A stretch of 64,000 bases of DNA from Stenogyne calaminthoides (taxonomy: Eukaryota > Streptophyta > Magnoliopsida > Lamiales > Lamiaceae). The notes under the pieces were generated by a model that made no database searches, was not told the origin of the DNA, and saw only the letters and a program-made list of their open reading frames with translations. Within the stretch, counting starts at the first letter, position 1; every line of letters starts with the position of its first letter. Positions 25,458-35,700 of this stretch are shown in pieces. The translations under genes and the position numbers were made by a program. The stretch covers positions 17,873,434 through 17,937,433 of the forward strand of contig JBBCBC010000021.1 in NCBI GenBank assembly GCA_037126765.1, written 5' to 3'.

Positions 25458-25802
25458 ACTGGTATCAGAGCCACGGTTTCGGACTCTGAATTTTAAATTG
25501 TAATTTAATTAGTTATTCATTGAATTTGGAATTGGATAGTAGAATTGCTAGATCTTTTTTACAGGTATCCAATTGTCATGGTATTTGATGAATGTTTATT
25601 TATGCATGCATATAAATTGTGTTTTTTTTAATTCGACTCGTTCGAATTCGTTTTGCCTCGTGAGAAAATCCACGAGTAGATTAGGATTTGTTTGATTCGT
25701 TCAATGTAATAGACTAGTCTAGATCTAGGTTTATTTATTTTTGTAAATAAATTGTAACCGGATCGGAAACGGAGGCCGAGACGAAGAATTAAAGGACGGA
25801 TC
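25458..25802 (+). repeat. Extra PBS and truncated leader after the 3' LTR
   Basis: actggtatcagagccacgg at 25458 and the following 340 bp match 18211-18555 closely, up to a shared ggatcc, after which CACTA TNP2 sequence begins. So the 3' LTR is also the 5' LTR of a second, almost wholly deleted internal region. This is a relic of a tandem LTR array or of unequal recombination. Confidence 0.85.
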
Positions 25803-27571
25803 CCTCGATTTCGTTGTGTCCTTTGTTTTCCCTTCGATATTCATCACCGTGTAGAACAAATTACCAAACACATTTTTTTTATGTGCATCACATCCAAATT
25901 GTGTCGGATCAACAACGAGCTCCAATACGGCAAATCCCAGAAAATACTTTTCTTCTTCCAACCACATTGTAAACCTTTGTTGTGATCATCAGCACCCAAC
26001 TCTGTTACTTTCTTCAAGCCAATCCAATCAATTTGTTGGAGGATCTGATCACCTGTCAAGATGGGAGGTGGATCATCATCAACTACTACATTCTTTCTGA
26101 ATGCAGTCTTGTTCCTTCGGTATGGATGACGTCTACCTAAGAACTTACGATGGTTGTCAAACCACGACTGCTTGCAACTATGCCACAGACTGAAAGCATC
26201 AGTGTAATCTGCACAGTGTGGACAAGCAAGTCTTCCAGCTGTGCTCAATCTAGACAACATCGAGTAAGCTGGAAAGTCACTGATGGTCCAGATTAGTGCA
26301 ACCCGCATCATAAAATTCTGCTTTGTAGCAACATCGTACGTTACCACTCCATGTTCCCATAAAAACATCAAATCACCGATCAGTGGTTGCAAAAATACGT
26401 CCAATTTATCTTTTGGATTCTTTGGACCGGGCACTAGAACCGTAAGAAACATGAATTGATCCTTCATGCACAACCACGGGGGTAGATTGTACGGTGTCAC
26501 TATCACTGGCCATGATGAGTACTGTTTTCCATGTGCCCCAAACGGTTGAAAATCGTAGCCCAACCTCACGTTCCGAATTTCTGAAGCAAAATCAGGATGC
26601 GACTGGTCTAAGTGTTTCCAAGCCTGTGAGTCTACAGGGTGACGCATGACACCGGAGTGGTCGTTCGAGCAACATGCATGCCATGTCATAACCTTCGCAG
26701 TAGCATTAGACTGATACAACCTTTGCAGATGAGGGATGATGGGAAAATAGAACATCTCCTTAAAAGGACGGTTCTTTTTCAATCGCTCATTCACGTCACG
26801 TCTAGCAGGTTTGAACCGTGGCCGATTACAAAACTAACAGTTTTCAAGTTCACCGTCTGCACCCCAATATAACATGCATTTACCCGCAAAACAATGAATC
26901 CTCTCCACTGGAAGACCCATCTCACTCATCAGTTGTTTGCTATCAGAAAATTTCTTGGGCACTAGACTATTCGGACAAAGAACACGAATCGCATCAACCA
27001 TTTGATTATAGCCCCTTTCAGACAGTCTGTTTTCATTTTTAATGTTCAGCAACAGGGCATTGTATGACAACTGTGAGTGTGATTCGCAACCAGGCATTAT
27101 ATCCTGATTCGCTGCACGAAGCATGTTATAAAAATGTGCAGCATGCTAATTAGGAGGTTCCTCATTAGGGATCTCATCATCCACATTTAAGTGGGGACCA
27201 GAGGTTAACTCCGTCATCATATCGTGGTACGAGCTAGATGCAAAAGTCTCGTCAACCGGCCGGTGTGAAGTCGAAGCAGATGGATGATCGTATTCATGAC
27301 CCCACATTTCCTCACCGTGAAAAATCCAATTGCAATAATTGGGTATGAACTCATTTCTATACAAATGTGATCTCACCTAATCAGGGTCATGATACGTATT
27401 ATTGTTCCGACATCGAAATTTATTGCAGGGACACCTAATCTTGCCCTGAATCATCCCATTACTAGTGGCAAAATCTATAAAAGATTCAAGTCCACTGTAG
27501 AATTCGGGAGATATATTGTCATTAATCGATCTAGGACCATACATCCAACATAAACTGGTGGAATAATCCAT
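25803..27571 (-). pseudogene. TNP2-like CACTA transposase, N-terminal and catalytic part, broken
   Basis: Read from 27571 down in one frame with three stops (near 27377, 27146 and 26834). It begins MDYSTSLCWMYGPRS, a transposase-associated domain with a Cys-rich CPCNKFRC motif. Then comes a segment with SYNALLLNIKNENRLSERGY. The Transposase_21 (TNP2) core follows: KVMTWHACCSNDHSGVMRHPVDSQAWK, then NLPPWLCMKDQFMFL, PGPKNPKDKLDVFLQPLIGDL, and FPAYSMLSRLSTAGRLACPHC. Near 25880 a frameshift occurs in the usual HNLDVMHI-KNVF junction. The other frame continues NVFGNLFYTVMNIEGKTKDT for a few codons and then copia sequence starts. This enzyme cuts and moves CACTA ends. Most of the DUF4218 domain, which should follow, is missing on both sides of the insertion. 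Confidence 0.88.
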
Positions 27572-28489
27572 ATCAATTATCTGTTTAAAATATTTACGAA
27601 TTAATTAGTATTCAAAAGCCTAATTAATAATTAATATTTCCTAAAAAATTCGGCAGAGTTTCGTCTTATTTTATCGTATTCCCCAATTAATCAAGATCCT
27701 ACGTGCATCCATTTCCAACTTAATCAATTAAAATTAATCAAGTCGGAACGCACATGTTCTACAACAAACAATAACCAACATTCATCAACACTAATCCCTC
27801 CACTCCAACATAATTAATATATTAAATAATACTAAATAATTAAATAATTAATTAATAGTATATATAATAAATTATATTAATATTATATTAAGCTAAATAT
27901 TACTAAATATGCAACTATCAAGTAAATTAAACTAAAATATACACTACAATAATATTACACTAAACAACTACAATTAAGCTAAAATATACTTTAAATATAA
28001 AATTATCAATTATCAATCAAATTTAAAATATTACACTAAACAACTACACAATTATCAACCAAATTTAATTAAGATAAATTAAATTAAAATTTAACCCAAT
28101 ACAACTAATACTAGATACATAAACAAATAATACTAAATACACAATATACTAATACTAAATAATTAAATAACTAATACTTACCTCAAATTAACGAAGTGGA
28201 CTGCTCTCCAAAGCTTTCGCCTAGCTCCACTCGATCTCCTCTCCTCTAAACTAATTAATACTAAACAATATTAAATCAATTAATAATAAACAATTAAACA
28301 AATAATACAATAAGAAAACGTATTGAGTTATGCTGCTAATACAATTAAACAACTAATACAAATATAAAACAACTAAAATAATTAAACAATTAACAATTAA
28401 AATAAAAAAAACATACCTTAATCTCCTCTCAAGCCTTCGGTTTCCGCCAGCAGCAAAAGGGAGAAATGGAGCTGAAATTTGGTACTTAT
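27572..28489. other. CACTA 5' region upstream of TNP2, AT-rich
   Basis: No coding sequence. Tandem-like AT-rich phrases (actaaacaactacaattaa, aataattaaacaa) fill 27830-28420. It probably holds the TNP2 promoter and leader. Confidence 0.5.
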
Positions 28490-28856
28490 ATAGAGCTTGG
28501 CGAGGGAGTTAATGAGGGAGGGTGGCCTCGGCAAGCTTACCTCGTGCAGGGCGCAACAGAGCGTACTAGGAGCAGCAGTTGGCGAGGGGCACAGCCCTCG
28601 TCAAAGCCCACGATCTGCGTTTACCGAGGGGGGCCGGGCCCTCGGCTAATTAACTATGGCGTTTTCGAGGGTTTTCTGCCCTCGCTGAATTTTGCGGCGA
28701 CTTTAGCGAGGAACTTGGCCCTCGTTGAATTTAACGACGGTCTTCCCCTCATTAAAGCCCTCGTTCAGTGGATCCCTCGTTAAAACTCTAGTTAAATACC
28801 GAGGGTTCTCTTCCCCTCTTTAATTGCCCTCGTTAAATTAGTGTGTTTTTGTAGTG
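28490..28856. repeat. CACTA right subterminal repeat zone and terminus
   Basis: A GC-rich counterpart of the left zone with many gcgaggg, ccgaggg and ccctcg units. It ends gccctcgttaaattag then tgtgtttttgtagtg, the inverted CACTA terminus. The open frame at 28466-28783 is a repeat artefact. Confidence 0.78.
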
Positions 28857-28905
28857 TTCACACAATATTACAAATATTATCACTCACTAATCCACTCATT
28901 ACTCT

Positions 28906-30297
28906 CAGTGGCGGACCTACTCTGTAACAAGGGGTACAACCGTACCCCCATTTCAGATTTTTCTCTTTTACTATTTGTGTTATATGCATAAAAAAATTAC
29001 TAAGATGAATATTTATTTGGCATTGATGTCCTAGCACAGATTCATTATTAGTTGACCAAGTTACCAAGTTCCCATTTTAAGTTGTAGTGCTGTTAAACTT
29101 TTCTGTTTTAAATTTTAGTATAAATGTTAATTCAGGTCCTGGCAGATGGCAAAACTATCAATTTAATGCCTTAAAGATTTTCCATATCGATTCAAGACCT
29201 AGATGATAGAAAACTATCGATTCAGGGTCTGAAAGATAAAAACTATCAATTTGAGGCTCACATATTTTAAGGCCATGTTTGACACTTATATTTCATATCC
29301 TTATTCATATTTTTTTTTTTTTAGGGTTTACGGTTCAAGGTTTACGGTTCAGGGGATTTAGGGTTCATGGTTCAAGGTTTATGGTTCATCGTTTAGGGTT
29401 TAGGGTTTAGTGTTCAGGGTTTTAGTATAAACCTCGAATTGATAGTTTTTATCTTTCAAGCCCTGAATTGATAGTTTTCTATCTTCCAGGCCTTGAATCG
29501 ATAGAAAAAATCATTCATACCTTAAATTGATAGTTTTACCATCTTTCAGGCCCTGAATTGAACTTCTTAATTTTACTCTATAAAATTTTATTTTTCTCAT
29601 TCAAATTTACAAGTTTACCATTAACCGCTAATTTGATCTTTTCACACAAAAATTGGCCTCATCCGACCTTGTTCCGCATTTAAGGTAATGCTTTTGTTTC
29701 TTTTATCAATTCTTAGTTATAATTTTGTTTGAGTAGATTTTTGAGTTAATTTGTGATATTTATAAATCGAGTAGGCTTGTTATATTTATAGGAATGACTT
29801 ATGTCAAAAATAGATTACAAAATAGTGTATATGATCAGTGATGAATTATTAAATGATTATTTGATCAATTTAATTGAGAAAAACGGTAATATAAATTGTG
29901 TTCTATAAATTTTCGACATTGATGTCGTAGATTGTTTTTTAAAAAAAAAACCTACCTGATTGTAACTCATAATTGTAATTTAATTTGTACTCTCTCGTTA
30001 AATAATATTTATGTATAAAACATTTCAAGCACACTCTCTCATAAAACTTGTACATAGTATGAAATTGATACCATTACACTTATAAATTAATACTACTATA
30101 TTTTTAAACTAATACCAATTGTATTTGATATTATGATCTTAGTTTATAAGTGTAATGGTATCACTTGATAAGTATAGTGGTATTAGTTTGTAAGTGTAAT
30201 GGTATAAATTTTATATTATGAACAAATTTCCCTGAAAATTTACTCTTTTTAAAATTGTTGATCGTATCCCCAATTTTAAAATCCTGGTCCGCCACTA
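28906..30297. mobile_element. hAT-like element, 1.39 kb, with internal foldback
   Basis: The left end CAGTGGCGGACC and right end GGTCCGCCACTA are inverted repeats with one mismatch. The flanks ATTACTCT (28898-28905) and ATTACTCC (30298-30305) are an 8-bp target duplication with one mismatch. No transposase is encoded. Inside are a large inverted repeat (29131-29561), a telomere-like tract (29321-29424) and a smaller inverted pair near 30070 and 30165 (attacacttataaa / ttataagtgtaat). Confidence 0.8.
29131..29561. repeat. Foldback of mirrored units around a telomere-like loop
   Basis: The left arm (29131-29262) and right arm (29431-29561) each contain about four units of roughly 35 bp built on ttcaggtcctg/aaactatcaattt and their complements, in mirror order. 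The loop contains ttagggtttacggttcaagg-type sequence (29321-29424) with tttagggtttagggtttag at 29394-29410, which matches two to three plant telomere units among degenerate variants. Confidence 0.75.
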
Positions 30298-31004
30298 ATT
30301 ACTCCATATACCATTTTTCTCTCTCCCAATATCCAAAATTAGCATTCATTTTTATTATTTTATTATTATTACCTAAACAAAACAAAACAAAAATATAAAA
30401 CTTATACCGGGACGGAGGGAGTAATAAATATGAAAATTGTAGTAATAAAGTGCATTTATATATTATATCAAATATATATATTAAAATTTAATATGAAAAA
30501 TGGGTCCGAACTGATGAAGTTGGGGCAGGCCAGGTCAACAGTGATATCTGCCCCGCCCTCGCCCCTCTACGGGGAACGGAGCGAGATGGGGCCAAGCAAT
30601 CATCCCTAGAATGGATGCGTACATGCAAATTAAAAATTTTCTAGGATTCCTAATCATTATAAATCACAAAAAAGAAGTAATTGTTCTAATATCTCTCCAA
30701 TATACTCAATATTTATTTACATAGATATTAATAATTTATAATACAATTTGTTGGATACAAAATAAATTAATAATTAAATTTATTACATAATTAAATTGGT
30801 TATTCGGTTCAGTACGATTCACTGCGATTTCTTTTGGTTTTTCGATACGGGCAATTCCGTAATATTCAGATCCATATAAAAAAAAAGGTTCATTTAGCAA
30901 AAATTCAAAACATCAATGATTATTTTTTATTCGGTTCTTTTTTCTTTCGAATTTTGGTTCGAGTTCGATAATCTCTAAACTCCGCGAACAACCCTAATAA
31001 AACT

Positions 31005-31625
31005 AATCATAAATTAATATACATACCGTGTTTTCAAGACTTAAGACATCGTCCAAAGCATAAAGCTTGAATTAAATTCTAAGGCCACGACTCGGCATCT
31101 TAGGCTATTGACCTTGACACTTGACACCTCAATTTCTTTATGAGTATAAAATATGAGAAAATAATAGTGTTGAAGTTAAAACAAAAATTGAATAATTGAA
31201 ATAAGGATCTTTTTAAAATCTAGAGAACCATTAAATTTCTAAATCATAGTAAAAGTTATAATTAATTTAAAATAATTAATTGAATTGATAGTTTTGTTAA
31301 CATAATTAACACAAATCCCGTTAAAAAAATGCATAATCAACACAAATGGACACTTGGCATAAAGGGAGTGACATTAACAGATGTAAGAGAGTGGCATTCT
31401 TCTTCCATGATGTATATACAATATAATTATAAAATAAAATATTACGTAATTTTTTATTTGTGTATGTATATTAATATTAAATTGTCAATTCATTATGTAT
31501 AAGATATGATTTTGTGTGTGAAATTTTAATTATATATTACTTTTTAAAAAATATATGTATGATGTTTGTCAACATTAATAGTGTTGTTAGCATAGTTTAT
31601 ATTAAAATATTTTATGATATAATAA

Positions 31626-31669
<44 letters not shown>

Positions 31670-32776
31670 GTAAATTGATATAATTGAAAAATAAAGGAAA
31701 AGTGAAGCTTAATTTTGAAAAAGTATTTGTCTTAATTCTATTTAGATAAAATTCATCTAAAAATTAATTATTTAATAAAATAGATAGCAAAAATACCCAT
31801 TACATTAGTAAAATAATATTGTACCATGAGAACAACAATTAAAACCCAATTAAGTTAAAAAAAGATGCATTATTTTAAATTATTAGGTTGATTACAAAAT
31901 TTTATATTGAGATTTTTCTCTAGTTAATAATTTATCATTATCAGTGTTGTAAAATTAGAATTTATTTATTTAAATTTTATACAAAACAATTAAATTAAAT
32001 TAGTATAAAAATAGTACAAAATACAATCGAATTAAATAGTAATTTAGTTAATTAATCAGAGAATGTGGAGATAGAGAAAAAGTTGTGTTATAAATGAAAG
32101 TGAACCATTATAAAAAAACGGAGAAAGAGAAAGAGCTACAGAAATTGAGTGACTATCATATTTTTATAAATATATAGATAAAATTAATAGAAAAAGAAAA
32201 AAACTAAAAAATTTGAAAGCATAGACATGACCCAACAGGTCCAAAATATGCCCAAAGTTACATCATATAATATTCAAATCCACAATGAAGCCCAAAATCC
32301 ATAAAGAGAGAGTGGAGAAAATAGGCGGTAACAATCTTTGGAGTGACTATCCATATAGATGGTACCAATTTCATACCATAAACAAACTGCACATAAGAGT
32401 TAGTGTTATAAAATCTATAAAACAGTACGTACAAAAGCATATTAACATTTTTATTTAAACGAGTTTCAAAATTTTGTATCATTTTCTTACAAGAATTCAT
32501 CAAATTGAGCTACTGTCACTTATGAAAACCTAACAAATATACCTCTTATATCAACCGGTCAGATTCTTGTTAAGAAAAACTAGCAAATGAAGTAAAAATA
32601 AGTCCCATTTTGCACTTAAACAACATTGTGGGATAAATATACACTCTGCTCCAACTTTCTCATTCCAAAAAAAAAAGAAAAAGATTTTTCTCATTACCAC
32701 ATAGGCTCAACTGTACAACAAGCATAGATGTATAAGATTTTATACCATGAAAGCAATTAGAGACCTACCTAAGTTC
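31005..32776. other. Intergenic DNA with a TA microsatellite
   Basis: AT-rich and gene-free. (TA)18 runs from about 31629 to 31664. The last few hundred bases before 32777 are the likely USE1 3' UTR and downstream region. The open frame at 32258-32503 has no recognisable domain. Confidence 0.5.
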
Positions 32777-35700
32777 TCAAGTAACACGTATAAGCATGAC
32801 GACCATGATGAATACACACGTCATTGCAAAGATGAGGAGCCACGTGAAGCAGGAGGTCTTCATGCTCCGGGAGTAGAGCTCCATTGCCCGTGTGTTGGCA
32901 TGTCCAGTGCTTGCTAAGCTGTGTTCAACCGCTTTCTCAGTCGAGTCAAGTATCTACAATCACAATGTCACAATTCAGACAGGGGCTAGCATTCAATTAA
33001 AAGTAAAATAGGCAAAACAAGACAACTTGTGTACGAAAAACTGAAGGGATAAGAAGAATGCTTGGATGCAGGGGTGTAAATGAGCCGAGCCGAGTCGAGT
33101 CGTGTCAAGCTCGAACTCGACTCTATTAGGAAACTAGACTGGAATAGATAGAGCTCAATTCTTCTCAACTCGAGCTCGACTTGATAACTTACATAACATT
33201 AGCTAGACGTATTTTATTCTATTTATAATTAGAGCATATTTGTAAATATTTGGTATATTAGGGGTAAAATGGTAAAGTTGTATGAGCACAATTAGGCTCA
33301 CGAATCTGACGAGCCTAGTATTGCTGAGCAGAGCTCGGCTCGATAAATTACATAACATAAATTAGATATTTTTATTTATTTATAATTAGAATATACTTGT
33401 AAATAATCAAACATATTCGGGGTAAAATAGTAAAAATATGTGAGCTCAATTAAGCTCCATCCGGCTCGCGTTCTGACGAGCCTAGTATTGCTTGAGCTCG
33501 AAAGAGCTCGAAAACTACTCAAATAGGTCGAGCTCGACTCGACTAAATTCAAGTCAACATAGAGTTTTTTCCGAGTCGAGCACGAGTAGCTCTTGAGCCT
33601 ATAAAAAGTGAGTTTCATCTGTTAGAGCAAACACAAAACAAAAGCAATGACACAATACAAGAAATGCGGGACCAGAGCAATCTCATATCCACTTCTGGGA
33701 ACAAATGAAAATGAAGTTCACTTCTTCATCAGTGTAATATGAATATTAAAGAAAGTACCACTTTCTATCCAATATCCATATGAGAAAACGGAAATAAGTT
33801 TCATACCCACGGATTGGGTTCAACAACATCCAGTTTCAGCCAGACAAGTGCATTATCTCTGAGACAAGTGGTTATTATAATTTATTTATTTTTTCCATAA
33901 ACTCATAAAGGTCCTTGTGTCTTTCCCCCTAAAAATGGGTAAACATTTGTTTTCTTATCAAGTGGATAATTTTTATTTTGTGTTGTAAAAATGGGAACCC
34001 ACGGATTCTAATGAATTATTGTATCTTATACATTAATGCATTATAATCAAGCAAAGAAATGGGGATGAACACTTACTCCCAATGCAACATTCGATAGCTA
34101 AAGTTAAACCAAACAACATTTGACTCACCTTCTCAGTGTTTTTAATGGATTGATTCATCATAAGACTACTCTCTTTGAGTTGCCTCGCCAAAACAACCAT
34201 TTCATCAGTCAAATCTTCTTGAAGCTTTCTGCAGATCAGATGTTCGGTTCAATCTTTATAAGATAAAAAATCTTTAGCACTTGTTCTTCATCCACATAAC
34301 ATCAGTCATTTATGTACGATTTCTCTAGAGCCATTCTAACTTGATAGGGATTTGACAGACTCTTTAAACATTTTATGAAGTGTTTGAGCTTATAAGTGCT
34401 CTATATGATTGGCTTTTTCAAAAAGAAAAAAATTGGTGGAAGGAAAAGTAAGAGCTCAAAAACCTCCCAAAATATAGTGTTGGGATATTATAAGTTGTTC
34501 AGCTGCCTATGTAGAAAGCAAATCATTAATAGGCTATCTGACATTTATTTATTTACTTTGGACTTATAAAATAAGAAATTAATTTGGTGTACTCCTCTAA
34601 GTCCTCTAAGGGGGTGTTTGCAAGAAATTATAAGTGATTATAGTCATCTAGAATTGTGTGCACAAACAATTTGGAGTGTTTTATTTTTCTTTTATTAGAT
34701 TAAATAAGCTCTCAAAAGCTATACGTTAAAAGTTGAAAGGGGGGTACTTTTGGTAGCTTATGAGCATTTTTTAAGTATTATTAACTTTTTTTTGCAAACA
34801 ATATCAACTTTTCTTTGAATTTTCTTACAAACACCATCAATTTCTACTATTAATCAATTTTCTCATAATCACTAATGTTAATCACTTCTTCAAAAGGATA
34901 ATTTTTTGCAAACACCCCCTACTGTGATTGTTTCAATTACCAAATTGTAATTTTTAACATCTTAAAATCTCCATGGAAGCCTAATATTTTAAATGAGACA
35001 ACATTATATATTCCTAAAAACATCTTATAAGATCCTAAAGTTCATTGTTTAAACACATATTACACGCTAGATTTAATCTTCTTCATGTACTAATCAAATA
35101 TAAGACCGTGTGAGTAAAAATATCAGCAATAAATAATAACCATATAACTTGCTAAAATAAGCTAATTCCAAATCACTTAACAGCAGTTTAATTTGAATCT
35201 CGTAAATACCCTCAATAACAGAATTATGGTGAAATAACAATACCTGTGTTTGTCAATATGAATCTGTGCAGCAGTGTCCAATTTGACAGACTTTGTAATA
35301 TTACTTTCCTCAACATTGCTGGGGGTTTTACCTTCAGAAGCCCGCCTGCACTAACTGGAGCTCAATTTTGGAAATTTATAGGCGATATAATATAAAAGAG
35401 TGTACAAAAAAAATGTCATATACATACAAAAGTCTCCTTCTCAGCCCTTTGGGGGAGTGAATACTTTCCCCCTCTGATGTAGGAGATTTGAGTACTGGAC
35501 TGGACGGCTCCTCAGAAACTTGAGTACTGGACTGAAATTTTCCAAGGAAAAAAGTGATGTTAGAGATTTGGCATTCTTTGAAAAACATGATTAATAAAAT
35601 GAGGAGCCTGTTCTTAATTACTAGTGTTCGACTCAAGGAGGAATGACGTAACTACCCTAGCAGCAGAAATGCTCCATCCATTTTATGCACAATTAATTTG

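Larger units (their letters stand above)
16150..25802 (+). mobile_element. Ty1/copia LTR retrotransposon, rearranged, inside CACTA TNP2
   Basis: The order is 5' LTR (16150-18210), PBS (18213), leader, gag-pol (19700-23647), polypurine tract, 3' LTR (23752-25457), and then, unexpectedly, a second PBS and 345 bp of leader (25458-25802) before CACTA sequence resumes. Both LTRs begin TGTTGGGG and end CCCCAACA. The protease-integrase-RT-RNase H order proves copia. No clean 5-bp duplication can be seen because the right edge is not an LTR end. The two LTRs differ by large rearrangements plus a modest number of substitutions. Gag-pol has several stops and a frameshift, so this copy is dead. Confidence 0.92.
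11431..28856 (-). mobile_element. CACTA (En/Spm) transposon, about 17.4 kb with nested copia
   Basis: The right end, read inward on the - strand, is CACTACAAAAACACAC followed by TAATTTAACGAGGGC. The left end is CACCACAAAATACATC followed by TAATTTAACGAGGGC, so the terminal CACTA has mutated to CACCA. A 3-bp duplication TTC flanks it (11428-11430 and 28857-28859), as CACTA elements make. The subterminal zones carry many copies of an acgaggg/ccctcgt unit. Two genes lie on the - strand, TNP2-like (27571 to 14866) then a Transposase_24-like gene (14697 to 12763). Both have stop codons, so the element is not autonomous now. A copia retrotransposon occupies 16150-25802. Confidence 0.9.
11318..30421. 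mobile_element. Stowaway MITE split by CACTA and hAT insertions
   Basis: The left terminus CTTCCTCCATCCTACTATAAG and the right terminus CTTATACCGGGACGGAGGGAG are matching Stowaway inverted repeats. They are flanked by TA at 11316-11317 and 30422-30423. The element is now 19 kb apart because the CACTA (11431-28856) and a hAT element (28906-30297) landed inside it. Removing both leaves roughly 275 bp, a normal Stowaway size. Confidence 0.7.
10979..30608. mobile_element. Second hAT-like MITE shell, split by later insertions
   Basis: The left end TAGGGATGTCAACGGG and the right end (reverse complement TAGGGATGATTGC) are flanked by the near-identical 8-mers GAATGAAT (10971-10978) and GAATGGAT (30609-30616). 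Eight base pairs is the hAT target size. Just inside both ends are GC-rich arms (gggtcggggcggtg on the left; gccccgccctcgcccc on the right). Without the inserted material it would be a few hundred base pairs long. Confidence 0.65.
10468..30996. mobile_element. Outer hAT-like MITE shell (tentative), split by later insertions
   Basis: TAGAGTTGTTCACGG at 10468 and the inverted CCGCGAACAACCCTA ending at 30996 look like two ends of one hAT-like MITE. Both halves share the phrase tttttcgatacgg. The flanking 8-mers (atataaat and ataaaact) do not match convincingly, so either the duplication has decayed or the two halves are separate fragments. Everything from 10979 to 30608 would be later insertion. 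Confidence 0.4.

Noticed and set aside
26639..27042. + strand open frames
   Set aside because: Antisense shadows of the TNP2 transposase, which has clear domain motifs on the - strand.
28466..28783. 105-codon open frame
   Set aside because: Right CACTA subterminal repeats, same artefact.
29321..29424. True telomere or chromosome end
   Set aside because: Only two or three exact TTTAGGG units in about 100 bp, and the tract is inside a transposon with normal DNA on both sides.
10468..30996. A single autonomous giant transposon of 20 kb
   Set aside because: Internal TSDs show separate insertions of different superfamilies.
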